From UBA10329 sp964500205 (GTDB taxonomy: Bacteria > Bacteroidota > Bacteroidia > UBA10329): a stretch of 64,000 nt of DNA. Shown piece by piece: positions 21,998 through 29,605 of this stretch (positions are counted from its first letter, which is position 1; each line of letters opens with the position of its first letter). Under the pieces are notes generated by a model. It ran no database searches. It saw only the letters and a program-made list of their open reading frames with translations, and was not told where the DNA came from. The stretch is taken from positions 67,774 to 131,773 of the forward strand of contig CAZCNS010000012.1 in the NCBI GenBank assembly GCA_964500205.1. Reading direction: 5' to 3'. Made by a program: the position numbers and the translations under genes.

Positions 21998-23752
21998 ATG
22001 CAGTTGTCCACCCTCGACTGGTCCATCGTTGCGGCCTTTTTTCTCGTTTCATTGATAATTGGCATTGTGGTCTCGCGCAAGGCGGGGGGCAGTGCTGCGG
22101 AGTTTTTCCTTTCGGGACGCAATATGCCTTGGTGGCTATTGGGGGTCAGCATGGTGGCGACTACTTTCAGTGCCGACACGCCCAATCTGGTCACCGACAT
22201 CGTTCGCAAGAACGGTGTTTCAGGCAACTGGGTATGGTGGGCATTCCTGCTCACAGGCATGCTCACAGTGTTCGTCTATGCAAGGCTTTGGAGACGGTCG
22301 GGTGTCCTCACCGATCTCGAGTTCTACGAGCTGCGCTATGGAGGGCGAGGTGCTGCATTTCTGCGAGGATTCCGCGCGCTCTATCTCGGTGTGTTCTTCA
22401 ATGTGATGATCATGGCCACGGTGTGTCTCGCGGCCATCAAGATCGGAGGGGTGCTGCTGGGCATCAGTCCGGTGCAAACGCTGGTCATCGCTGGCACGGT
22501 CACGGTCATTTACAGCTCTCTGGGAGGGTTGCGTGGCGTGCTCATCACCGATTTTTTCCAGTTCATTCTCGCCATGGTGGGCACGGTATGGGCTGCGTAT
22601 GCCCTGCTCGATCTGCCACAGGTGGGTGGTCTCGATGCGCTTTTGGCGAGACCAGAGGTGCAGCGGCTCACCCCGATGTTCCCCGATCCCTCCGACCTCG
22701 ATGTGTTCATCCCGTTGATGGTCATTCCGCTGGCGGTGCAGTGGTGGAGCGTGTGGTATCCCGGTGCAGAGCCGGGAGGCGGTGGCTACATCGCGCAGCG
22801 GATGCTTGCAGCCAAGGATGAGCACCATGCGGTGGGTGCCACGCTGTTCTTCAATGTGGCGCACTACGCCCTCCGTCCATGGCCGTGGATCATCATCGCG
22901 CTCTGCTCAGTGGTCGTCTTTCCCGACTTGGAAAGCATTGCCAAGGCTTTCCCGCTCATAGATGCGAGCAAGGTGAATGATGACCTTGCTTATCCCGCCA
23001 TGCTCACCTTTCTACCCTCCGGACTGCTCGGTCTGGTCATCGCATCGCTCATCGCGGCCTTCATGAGCACCATCTCCACGCACCTTAACTGGGGTAGTAG
23101 TTACGTGGTCAACGACTTCTATCAGCGGTTCATCAGACCTGATGCCACCGAGCGGCAGTTGGTCCTGGTGGGCCGCGTCAGCACGGTGCTGCTGATGGTG
23201 ATGGCCGCCTTGCTGGCATTGATGCTCACCAATGCGCTGCAGGCCTTCAACATCCTGTTGCAGGTAGGGGCGGGCACCGGACTCATTTTCATCCTGCGAT
23301 GGTTCTGGCCGCGCATCAATGCATGGACGGAGATCAGTGGCATGGTCATCTCCTTCTTTGTGGCCATTTTTCTCGAGATCATCAATCCGAGAATGGGACT
23401 TATTGAACTCGCATCGCACTGGAACCTTGTCGTGGGTGTGATGGTTACCACCTTCGGCTGGTTGGCCGTTACCCTCCTCACGCCTCCAGAGAGCAGCGAT
23501 GTGCTGCGGAGGTTCAGTGAGACTGTGCGGCCCACCATAGGCTGGAGTGGTCATGGCAATAAGGCAGGGCAGGGGAGTGGGCGTTTCCAGCTACAGCTCC
23601 TGTGCATGGTCATCGGCTGCTTTGCTGTGTATGCGGCACTGTTTGCCACCGGTTCTGTCATTTATGGCAATACGCTGGCTGCACTTGCATTCGGGGCATT
23701 GTCCGCGGTTTGTTTCAGTGGGATGGCCTTTCTGTGGCGCAAGGCAGCATAG
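21998..23752 (+). CDS. Sodium:solute symporter (SSS family)
   Basis: About 584 residues from ATG 21998, which puts the start just before the first membrane span (LDWSIVAAFFLVSLIIGIVV). Typical SSS features are FFLSGRNMPWWLLGVSMVAT with ADTPNL in TM2 and many further spans (about 13-14). The substrate is unknown; SSS members carry sugars, amino acids, vitamins or anions with Na+. It could serve sugar uptake linked to the GH31 enzyme nearby, but this is only inference from proximity. An upstream in-frame ATG at 21968 is possible. Confidence 0.9.
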   Translation: MQLSTLDWSIVAAFFLVSLIIGIVVSRKAGGSAAEFFLSGRNMPWWLLGVSMVATTFSADTPNLVTDIVRKNGVSGNWVWWAFLLTGMLTVFVYARLWRRSGVLTDLEFYELRYGGRGAAFLRGFRALYLGVFFNVMIMATVCLAAIKIGGVLLGISPVQTLVIAGTVTVIYSSLGGLRGVLITDFFQFILAMVGTVWAAYALLDLPQVGGLDALLARPEVQRLTPMFPDPSDLDVFIPLMVIPLAVQWWSVWYPGAEPGGGGYIAQRMLAAKDEHHAVGATLFFNVAHYALRPWPWIIIALCSVVVFPDLESIAKAFPLIDASKVNDDLAYPAMLTFLPSGLLGLVIASLIAAFMSTISTHLNWGSSYVVNDFYQRFIRPDATERQLVLVGRVSTVLLMVMAALLALMLTNALQAFNILLQVGAGTGLIFILRWFWPRINAWTEISGMVISFFVAIFLEIINPRMGLIELASHWNLVVGVMVTTFGWLAVTLLTPPESSDVLRRFSETVRPTIGWSGHGNKAGQGSGRFQLQLLCMVIGCFAVYAALFATGSVIYGNTLAALAFGALSAVCFSGMAFLWRKAA

Positions 23753-23774
23753 CATTTTCCCTGTAAACAAAGAA

Positions 23775-23865
23775 TCCTTATGTAGCCTGCGGTTTCAACC
23801 GCAGGTCAGTAGGTCGAGACGTTGTCAGGGAAACCGTTTCAACGGTTTTCCGATCTTAGTTTCGA
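23775..23865. repeat. Pair of REP-like palindromes with GTTTCAAC cores
   Basis: CCTGCGGTTTCAACCGCAGG (a 20-nt palindrome) and AACCGTTTCAACGGTT share a GTTTCAAC-type centre with stems of different sequence. They lie after the symporter stop. They look like mobile intergenic hairpins common in Bacteroidota. Confidence 0.65.
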
Positions 23866-23922
23866 TTGTTTACCGGTCACTTAAAATGATTTGAGGGAAA
23901 GAGGCGGACACGCATGAACAAG

Positions 23923-23955
23923 AATCCCCGCCAGACCAAGACCTGACGGGGATTT
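23923..23955. terminator. Bidirectional terminator between symporter and secreted-protein genes
   Basis: AATCCCCGCCAG pairs with CTGACGGGGATT, flanked by A- and T-rich bases. It lies between two converging genes and can serve both. Confidence 0.7.
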
Positions 23956-23976
23956 TATGTTGAGCAAAGAAGAATA

Positions 23977-24513
23977 TCAGAGCTTTTTACCGATGCCGAA
24001 CACTTTGAACTCTACGCACCAGCTGTCGAGCTCGCGCTGGTTGTACATAAAGATCTGCACCTTCACTTTCTTGCCTTTCTTGTTCTCGCTGAAAATGGCC
24101 TTTTTGTACTCGGTGTCCTCCAAGTAGATATCGTTGGTCTTGTCCTTTTCCACAAACACCCAATCCTCGCCAAGGCAGTCGGCAGCGAGTTTTTTCAGGC
24201 GGTCGTACTCATCCTGTAGCGTTTCTGAGTAGAAGCGGGTCTTGGCAGTGTAGGCCACTACTTCAGGGTACCACTCATCGGCTGTGATGTAGGTCTTGAT
24301 GCCGTCCTTGATGGTAACGTTTGAAATCTGGTAGGGCTTGGAGATGCCGCGGATCTCGAAGGTGGTCTCCTCGCCTCTGATAGTGCTGAAATACTCCTGC
24401 GCTGCGTCAACGATGGCTTTAAGGTTGTCGCATTCCCCATCCTGGGCGGCAGCGGTAACTGGGCTGAGCAAAGACGCCAGACCGATAGCGTTCAAAAGCA
24501 GATATTTTCTCAT
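23977..24513 (-). CDS. Small secreted protein, unknown
   Basis: A protein of 178 residues with a signal peptide (MRKYLLLNAIGLASLLSPVTA). The mature part has two cysteines near each end (GECDNLKAIVDAAQEYFSTI; SWCVEFKVFGIGKKL) and an alternating beta-rich body. There is no T9SS domain or lipobox. I do not recognise a family; it is likely periplasmic. Confidence 0.75.
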   Translation of the reverse strand: MRKYLLLNAIGLASLLSPVTAAAQDGECDNLKAIVDAAQEYFSTIRGEETTFEIRGISKPYQISNVTIKDGIKTYITADEWYPEVVAYTAKTRFYSETLQDEYDRLKKLAADCLGEDWVFVEKDKTNDIYLEDTEYKKAIFSENKKGKKVKVQIFMYNQRELDSWCVEFKVFGIGKKL

Positions 24514-24588
24514 GGTAATGGTTCAGTTTGATGCGGTGAAATTAGAAAATGACACGAACTACCTCACATTAAGTGTTCTCGCGCTCGC

Positions 24589-25623
24589 TCACTTCTTTCT
24601 TAGCAATACATTCAGACGGTCGGCAGCCTTTTTGAAACCGGGAGCCAGTTGCAAAGCGTACGAGTATTCTCTCTTAGCAGCACCAGGGTCGCCCAATGCC
24701 TCATAGCAAAGACCACGCATGTAGATGGCCTCATGATAGCCGGGGTCTACACGCGTGGCCGCCAGAAAGTGGTTCAATGCCTCCTCGGCATCATCTAATT
24801 CTATCAGGTGAATGTAGCCGATGTTGTAAAGAGCGTTGCGGTGTGTACTGTCGATGGCGAGCAGTCGGTCATAGGTTTCCAGTGCATCCTCTGTGCGTCC
24901 GCTTCCCTGCTGTGCGAGACCTAAAGCATAAATGGCCTCGGTGGCCTGTGGGTTGATGTCGAGTGCATTCTTGAAAAAAGATTCGGCCAAAGGGTTCTTT
25001 TTGCCCCAATGCAAAAGTCCCATACTCATTTGCACATCAAAGTTATCGGGATTCTGCTCCGCTGCCAGCATATAGTTCTCCAAAGCGCGGTTCGTATCGC
25101 CCACTTCTCTGTAATTCAGTGCTTTGATGAGGAAGGGACGATCGTCCTGCGGGTCAATGCGCAGCATGTCGTTGGCATGGACGATGCTTTCCTCATGGCG
25201 CTTCACATACAGTTTGAATTGCGCAAGTCTATAGAGTGCCTCCGTATTCTGTGGGTCGAGCTTCTGGGCCTTCTCCAATGCTCTAAGGCATCTTTTCGGC
25301 TCGTTTCTCTGAAAAAAGATGTCGGATATGGTCACATAATAGGCCGATCTTGTGCTGTCCATCAGGATTGCGCGGCCTACATCGGAGAGCGCATAGTCGA
25401 TGTCGCCCATCTGTACCAGCAACTTCGCCCGCTCGTTGAACAGGTCTGGGTTGGACGGAGAACGGTCAATGAGTTTCGAGATGCTGTCGAGCGCACGCAT
25501 CTCAGGCGTGTCAAGAATGTTCTCGGCCTGTATGTCAGAGGTTGTCTCTGTCGGGCTGCCGCCACAGCCAATGACCGATGCGGCAGCAAGTGCAAGGAAA
25601 ACAGCATGGAGATGATGTCTCAT
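24589..25623 (-). CDS. TPR lipoprotein
   Basis: About 344 residues from ATG 25623. A lipobox (AAASVIGC) gives a lipid anchor. It carries some seven TPR units (for example LDPQNTEALYRLAQFKLYVK and VDPGYHEAIYMRGLCYEALG). TPR lipoproteins scaffold envelope complexes. Its ATG overlaps the recA stop by one base (TGATG), so the two genes are translationally coupled although their functions seem unrelated. Confidence 0.88.
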   Translation of the reverse strand: MRHHLHAVFLALAAASVIGCGGSPTETTSDIQAENILDTPEMRALDSISKLIDRSPSNPDLFNERAKLLVQMGDIDYALSDVGRAILMDSTRSAYYVTISDIFFQRNEPKRCLRALEKAQKLDPQNTEALYRLAQFKLYVKRHEESIVHANDMLRIDPQDDRPFLIKALNYREVGDTNRALENYMLAAEQNPDNFDVQMSMGLLHWGKKNPLAESFFKNALDINPQATEAIYALGLAQQGSGRTEDALETYDRLLAIDSTHRNALYNIGYIHLIELDDAEEALNHFLAATRVDPGYHEAIYMRGLCYEALGDPGAAKREYSYALQLAPGFKKAADRLNVLLRKK

Positions 25624-26645
25624 CACTCCGCCTCAACCGGTGTACCGACCTCCGAGTAGTGTTCTTTGATCTTTTTCTCTAATTCCTCCATCAGGTCGGG
25701 GTTGTCGAGCAGCAGGTCTTTCACCGCATCGCGACCCTGCCCCAGCTTGGTGTCCTGATAGCTGAACCATGAGCCGCTCTTCTTGATGATGCCAGCCTCT
25801 GAGCCCATGTCGATGATCTCGCCCACTTTGCTGATACCCGATCCGTACATGATGTCGAACTCTGCTTTACGGAAGGGTGGTGCCACCTTGTTTTTCACCA
25901 CTTTTACCTTCACTCGGTTGCCCGTCACATCATCCGCGCTCTTGATCTGCGTTGACCTTCTGATGTCGATTCGTATGCTGGCGTAGAATTTCAGGGCGTT
26001 ACCCCCAGTTGTTGTTTCCGGGTTGCCGAACATCACACCGATCTTCTCACGCAGTTGGTTGATGAAGATGCACACAGTACCGGTCTTGCTGATGGTACCC
26101 GTGAGTTTCCGCAGCGCCTGCGACATGAGCCGGGCATGCAGTCCTACTTTACTGTCGCCCATCTCGCCCTCGATCTCGCTGCGTGGGGTCAGTGCAGCCA
26201 CCGAGTCGATCACGATGATGTCGATGGCACCTGAGCGCACGAGGTTGTCCACGATCTCAAGTGCCTGCTCACCGTTGTCGGGCTGTGAGATGAGGAGGTT
26301 ATCAATGTCAACACCCAGTTTCTCGGCATAGAAGCGGTCGAATGCGTGCTCGGCATCAATGAATGCAGCTATACCTCCCTGCTTCTGTGCCTCGGCTATA
26401 GCGTGGATGGCGAGGGTGGTCTTACCGCTCGATTCCGGACCATAGATCTCGATGATGCGTCCGCGAGGGAAACCTCCTACCCCGAGGGCCAGATCTACTC
26501 CCAGCGAACCTGTGGGAATGGCCTCCACATCCTCCACCTTGCTGTCGCCCATGCGCATGATCGCACCCTTGCCATGGGTCTTCTCCAGCTTGTCCATGGC
26601 CATTTGGAGGGCCTTCAGCTTCTCAGTTTTCACATCCTTTGACAT
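25623..26645 (-). CDS. recA: Recombinase RecA
   Basis: A protein of 340 residues. Walker A is GPESSGKTT (about 68-76), Walker B is IDIIVIDSVAAL, and the DNA-binding loop L2 includes GNPETTTGGNALKFYASIR. It promotes strand exchange and LexA-type autocleavage. It lies 15 bases after bcp and overlaps the TPR lipoprotein gene. No SOS-type operator could be recognised. Confidence 0.98.
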   Translation of the reverse strand: MSKDVKTEKLKALQMAMDKLEKTHGKGAIMRMGDSKVEDVEAIPTGSLGVDLALGVGGFPRGRIIEIYGPESSGKTTLAIHAIAEAQKQGGIAAFIDAEHAFDRFYAEKLGVDIDNLLISQPDNGEQALEIVDNLVRSGAIDIIVIDSVAALTPRSEIEGEMGDSKVGLHARLMSQALRKLTGTISKTGTVCIFINQLREKIGVMFGNPETTTGGNALKFYASIRIDIRRSTQIKSADDVTGNRVKVKVVKNKVAPPFRKAEFDIMYGSGISKVGEIIDMGSEAGIIKKSGSWFSYQDTKLGQGRDAVKDLLLDNPDLMEELEKKIKEHYSEVGTPVEAE

Positions 26646-26660
26646 CGTTTCTTTTGTTTT

Positions 26661-27128
26661 TCAGCCCTCACCCAACACTTCGAGTATCTGGGCCGTATGG
26701 TCTTTTGTTTTCACTTTGGTGATGACCGCTTCAATCAGGCCATCCGCACCGATGACAAATGTAGTACGATGGATCCCGTCATACTCCTTGCCCATGAACT
26801 TCTTCGGTCCCCAAACCCCGAATGCCTTGATCAGGCTCAGATCCGTGTCGGCAATGAGGGTGAATGGAAGATCATGTTTCTCAATGAACTTGGAGTGCAG
26901 TTTCTCGCTGTCGGCAGACACGCCTATCACCTCAAATCCCCGCTTCTGCAATTCTGCGTGGCTGTCGCGCAGGTCGCATGCCTGCACAGTGCAGCCAGGG
27001 GTCATATCTTTCGGATAGAAGTAGAGAATGATGCGCCTGCCGCTGAGGCTTGCGCTGCTGAATGCGTTGCCGTTCTGGTCTATCCCTTTGATTTCTGGTG
27101 CGTTGTCGCCTTTGGTGAGTGTGGTCAT
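26661..27128 (-). CDS. bcp: Thioredoxin-dependent thiol peroxidase (Bcp/PrxQ)
   Basis: A protein of 155 residues. The peroxidatic site is PKDMTPGCTVQACDLRD with C46 and the resolving C51 five residues on, the atypical 2-Cys PrxQ pattern. It reduces hydroperoxides. It is the first gene of the bcp-recA-TPR unit. Confidence 0.96.
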   Translation of the reverse strand: MTTLTKGDNAPEIKGIDQNGNAFSSASLSGRRIILYFYPKDMTPGCTVQACDLRDSHAELQKRGFEVIGVSADSEKLHSKFIEKHDLPFTLIADTDLSLIKAFGVWGPKKFMGKEYDGIHRTTFVIGADGLIEAVITKVKTKDHTAQILEVLGEG

Positions 27129-27245
27129 ATTGGATGTGTTTTGATGTGAGTTGGAACAAACATCAGCATTGGGGCATTGTTCTGAATTGTTGACGGAACG
27201 AATCGTGATTTGCAGAATGAAACTTTCCCTGATTCGGCACGATTT

Positions 27246-27394
27246 GGCAGACGCTGTGCAAGGATCGGTTGCATACGTGCAAAGTTAGCCGATTTGGAAA
27301 CTGTTGGTGCAGACGGAATCGAAAGCGTAGGCCCGCTTCACGCAGTGGGCCTTCCCTATCTTGGCAAGCTGCGGCAGACTTTGCGCAAGGCACG
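27246..27394. repeat. Left flank repeat of the hicBA locus (units A then B)
   Basis: Unit A (27246-27309, GCAGACGCTGTGCAAGGATC...) and unit B (27310-27394, containing GTGGGCCTTCCCTATC) recur on the other side of hicBA in the order B then A. Unit B directly flanks hicBA on both sides. Most of the 310-bp gap between bcp and hicB is made of these units. No protein is evident in them. Confidence 0.75.
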
Positions 27395-27409
27395 GTGACC
27401 GAAATGATT

Positions 27410-27417
27410 TAACTTTG
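27410..27417 (+). promoter_or_regulatory. Promoter -7 box of hicBA
   Basis: TAACTTTG, 21 bases before the hicB ATG. It is identical to the vapB box. Confidence 0.55.
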
Positions 27418-27438
27418 CATCTGCAACGTCATAAGACC

Positions 27439-27651
27439 ATGACAGAGATAATCTTCCACGTATCTGAGGCCCCAGAGGGCGGCTATACCGCCAAGGCTGT
27501 GGGCCAGAGCATCTTCACCGAGGCCGACTCATTGGATGAATTGAAGGACATGATTCGTGATGCGGTGCAATGTCACTTCGAGGATGATGACATACCCAAG
27601 GTGGTGCGCATCATTCTCACCAGGGAGGAGCTGTTCCCGATGGCGGCGTGA
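27439..27651 (+). CDS. HicB-like antitoxin
   Basis: A protein of 70 residues. EGGYTAKAVGQSIFTEADSL and DELKDMIRDAVQCHF follow the HicB partial RNase-H fold. No DNA-binding domain is present, as in short HicB forms. It overlaps hicA by 4 nt. The start at 27439 follows a clear promoter box; longer frames run into the flank repeat. Confidence 0.9.
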   Translation: MTEIIFHVSEAPEGGYTAKAVGQSIFTEADSLDELKDMIRDAVQCHFEDDDIPKVVRIILTREELFPMAA

Positions 27652-27893
27652 GAACGCCCCGCGACATTTCAGCGCAGGAACTCATCCGCGCCCTTGGCAC
27701 ACTCGGTTACGAGGTCACACGGCAGACGGGTAGCCACATCCGTCTTACTACCGAGCAGAACGGCCGCCACAGCATCACCGTCCCGAACCACGACCCTTTG
27801 CGCATCGGCACCTTCTCCTCCATCATCGGTGATGTGGGCAGTCACTTCGGAAAATCGAAGCAGGAGATGATGAAGGAGCTGTTCGGTCAGTAA
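27648..27893 (+). CDS. HicA-like mRNA interferase toxin
   Basis: A protein of 81 residues with the dsRBD-like HicA fold. The active histidine is in QTGSHIRL, followed by SITVPNHDPLRIGT. HicA toxins cleave mRNA. It is coupled to hicB by an ATGA-type overlap. The flank repeat resumes 14 bases after the stop. Confidence 0.9.
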   Translation: MRTPRDISAQELIRALGTLGYEVTRQTGSHIRLTTEQNGRHSITVPNHDPLRIGTFSSIIGDVGSHFGKSKQEMMKELFGQ

Positions 27894-27907
27894 CGAAGGT
27901 GTCTCTC

Positions 27908-28036
27908 AGACCGACTCGAAGGCGTAGGGCCGCTCCGTGCGGTGGGCCTTCCCTATCCCAGCATGCTGCGGCAGACGCTGTGCAAGGATGGGTTGCACAC
28001 TTGCGAAGATGCCCGATTCGGAAGCTGTCGTGAACA
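27908..28036. repeat. Right flank repeat of the hicBA locus (units B then A)
   Basis: Unit B (27908-27987) matches 27310-27394 and unit A (27970-28036) matches 27246-27309, the two overlapping at CTGCGGCAGACG. If the locus was once A-B-A, hicBA now sits beside a duplicated B. From 28037 to 28099 nothing else is visible. Confidence 0.75.
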
Positions 28037-28099
28037 GATGGGAGGATACCGCAAGTGGGGGATTGTCCATCCTCGGTGTATGCATATCGTGGGAACTAT

Positions 28100-28633
28100 T
28101 CAGAATATGATACGCTCTGGTTCATTACGGAAATCAGAAAGTAAAGGACCATTAGTCCATACTTTGGCTGAAAAGGAGATTCTACTTAGCCGCATCTCAA
28201 TCAGTGCTTTTTCAACTGCACCTATTTCTGTGTGTGTAAAGACAGCTCCTTTAATTCCATCAATCATCTCAAGCAGTTGCCATAAGATTCTCCGTTCACT
28301 CAGCATCTCCCCCTTTATTTCATACAACTCCTTCAGCCTAGTCACTAACATAGCAATAATGGCCATCATACCCATAACTATAAACATGGCATAAATAGGG
28401 GAAAATACATCATCCGAAGCAATAAAATTTACGGCTCCAAATTCATTTCTTATGAAGAATATGAATAATGCTGCAAAAATAACAACTCCACTTGTTAATA
28501 ATTGAAGAATTGAGGTTCTAATTTTTATGAACTTGGCGCGATACTCGGAATGTTTTTCCGAAGTCTTCTCAGCCAATTCGATAAGACCCAGCAAATCTTC
28601 AATAGCACTGCTGTGGTGATAATTTGATTTCAT
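28100..28633 (-). CDS. Two-span membrane protein paired with a GTPase
   Basis: A protein of 177 residues. Two TM segments (about 45-62 and 78-97) lie between a helical N-terminus and a C-terminal helical region. The family is unknown. Its ATG overlaps the end of the GTPase gene by 4 nt, so the two are made together. The sequence is AT-rich relative to neighbours. A membrane partner for a P-loop GTPase is consistent with a small envelope-sensing or anti-phage module; this is inference only. Confidence 0.7.
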   Translation of the reverse strand: MKSNYHHSSAIEDLLGLIELAEKTSEKHSEYRAKFIKIRTSILQLLTSGVVIFAALFIFFIRNEFGAVNFIASDDVFSPIYAMFIVMGMMAIIAMLVTRLKELYEIKGEMLSERRILWQLLEMIDGIKGAVFTHTEIGAVEKALIEMRLSRISFSAKVWTNGPLLSDFRNEPERIIF

Positions 28634-29466
28634 GATTTATCGAGCTTAATTATTTCATTGATGAAATTCTTGTACATGCCCTGCTGAACTTCAAATCCAT
28701 CTAAATTCGATTGTATCACTTCGGTGTTCCATCGGAAATTAGTTGCTAAACAGCAGATCGGTAGCGTGATGATTTTTATGTGCTGCTCCCCTACAAAGCT
28801 AATCAAACCACGAATGATGTCAGAAAATCCTGAATTACCATACCTACTGTAATAAGTGTGGGCATCATCGATTTCTGAAAAATATAAATCAACTTTGTTC
28901 ACTGCTATAACTATCCATTTAGGTCCTCTACCATTAGCCGTAGATTGCTTGATATTATTAGCAATATCCGAAAATTCCTGTAGCTCTAATCTTAAATTGT
29001 GTTGCTTTAGTTTTTCAACTGTATCAATTCCTATATTATTAATCAAATTATTCCTCGCAACGCTACTTCTCTCATCAGTGTAACCATAATCAACCACAAA
29101 AATCACTCCTTCCAGATTGTCATGAGTATGAAAAACCTCATTTAATCCACGCTCCCTCTCTCTTGATGATTGTCCAGGTATGACTCGGATTATTTTACTC
29201 CATTTAGCAAACCGCACAGTATCCGTTTCGACATCATCTGATACACCAGGAACATCATATTTAATGGTTACTTTGCCGTTTATTTGACTGCAAAGAATAG
29301 ACTTTCCAACGGAAGGTCTGCCTAAAACGACAACATTAGTCTCTCCAAGATTAAACCTGGTAAGTATTTTCTTCCATACAAAATTAAGTGTGTACCTGTG
29401 AGAGTACACTTTGAAAGGAATTCTTATTAAATCAGGTATCATATCACTCCACAACTCCTCTTTCAT
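28630..29466 (-). CDS. P-loop GTPase of unknown family
   Basis: A protein of 278 residues. G1 is GRPSVGKS (49-56), a G3-like segment is VIPGQSSRERERG (PGQ in place of DxxG), VIFVVDYGY is the following strand, and G4 is NKVD (190-193). It resembles small Ras-like or TRAFAC GTPases but not a housekeeping one. No membrane span is seen. It is the first gene of a two-gene AT-rich unit with the membrane protein at 28100. Confidence 0.8.
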   Translation of the reverse strand: MKEELWSDMIPDLIRIPFKVYSHRYTLNFVWKKILTRFNLGETNVVVLGRPSVGKSILCSQINGKVTIKYDVPGVSDDVETDTVRFAKWSKIIRVIPGQSSRERERGLNEVFHTHDNLEGVIFVVDYGYTDERSSVARNNLINNIGIDTVEKLKQHNLRLELQEFSDIANNIKQSTANGRGPKWIVIAVNKVDLYFSEIDDAHTYYSRYGNSGFSDIIRGLISFVGEQHIKIITLPICCLATNFRWNTEVIQSNLDGFEVQQGMYKNFINEIIKLDKS

Positions 29467-29605
29467 GAACTACATTTTTATTTGGACTCAGTAGGTTTCG
29501 CTGACGAAAGGTAGTTGAGATACTCGCTGGGTTCAAGAGCCGCTGCGAATTTCAGACAAAAATGCGGTTGGGTAGTTGGGAATATTAAGCCGCCATTGTC
29601 AGCCC

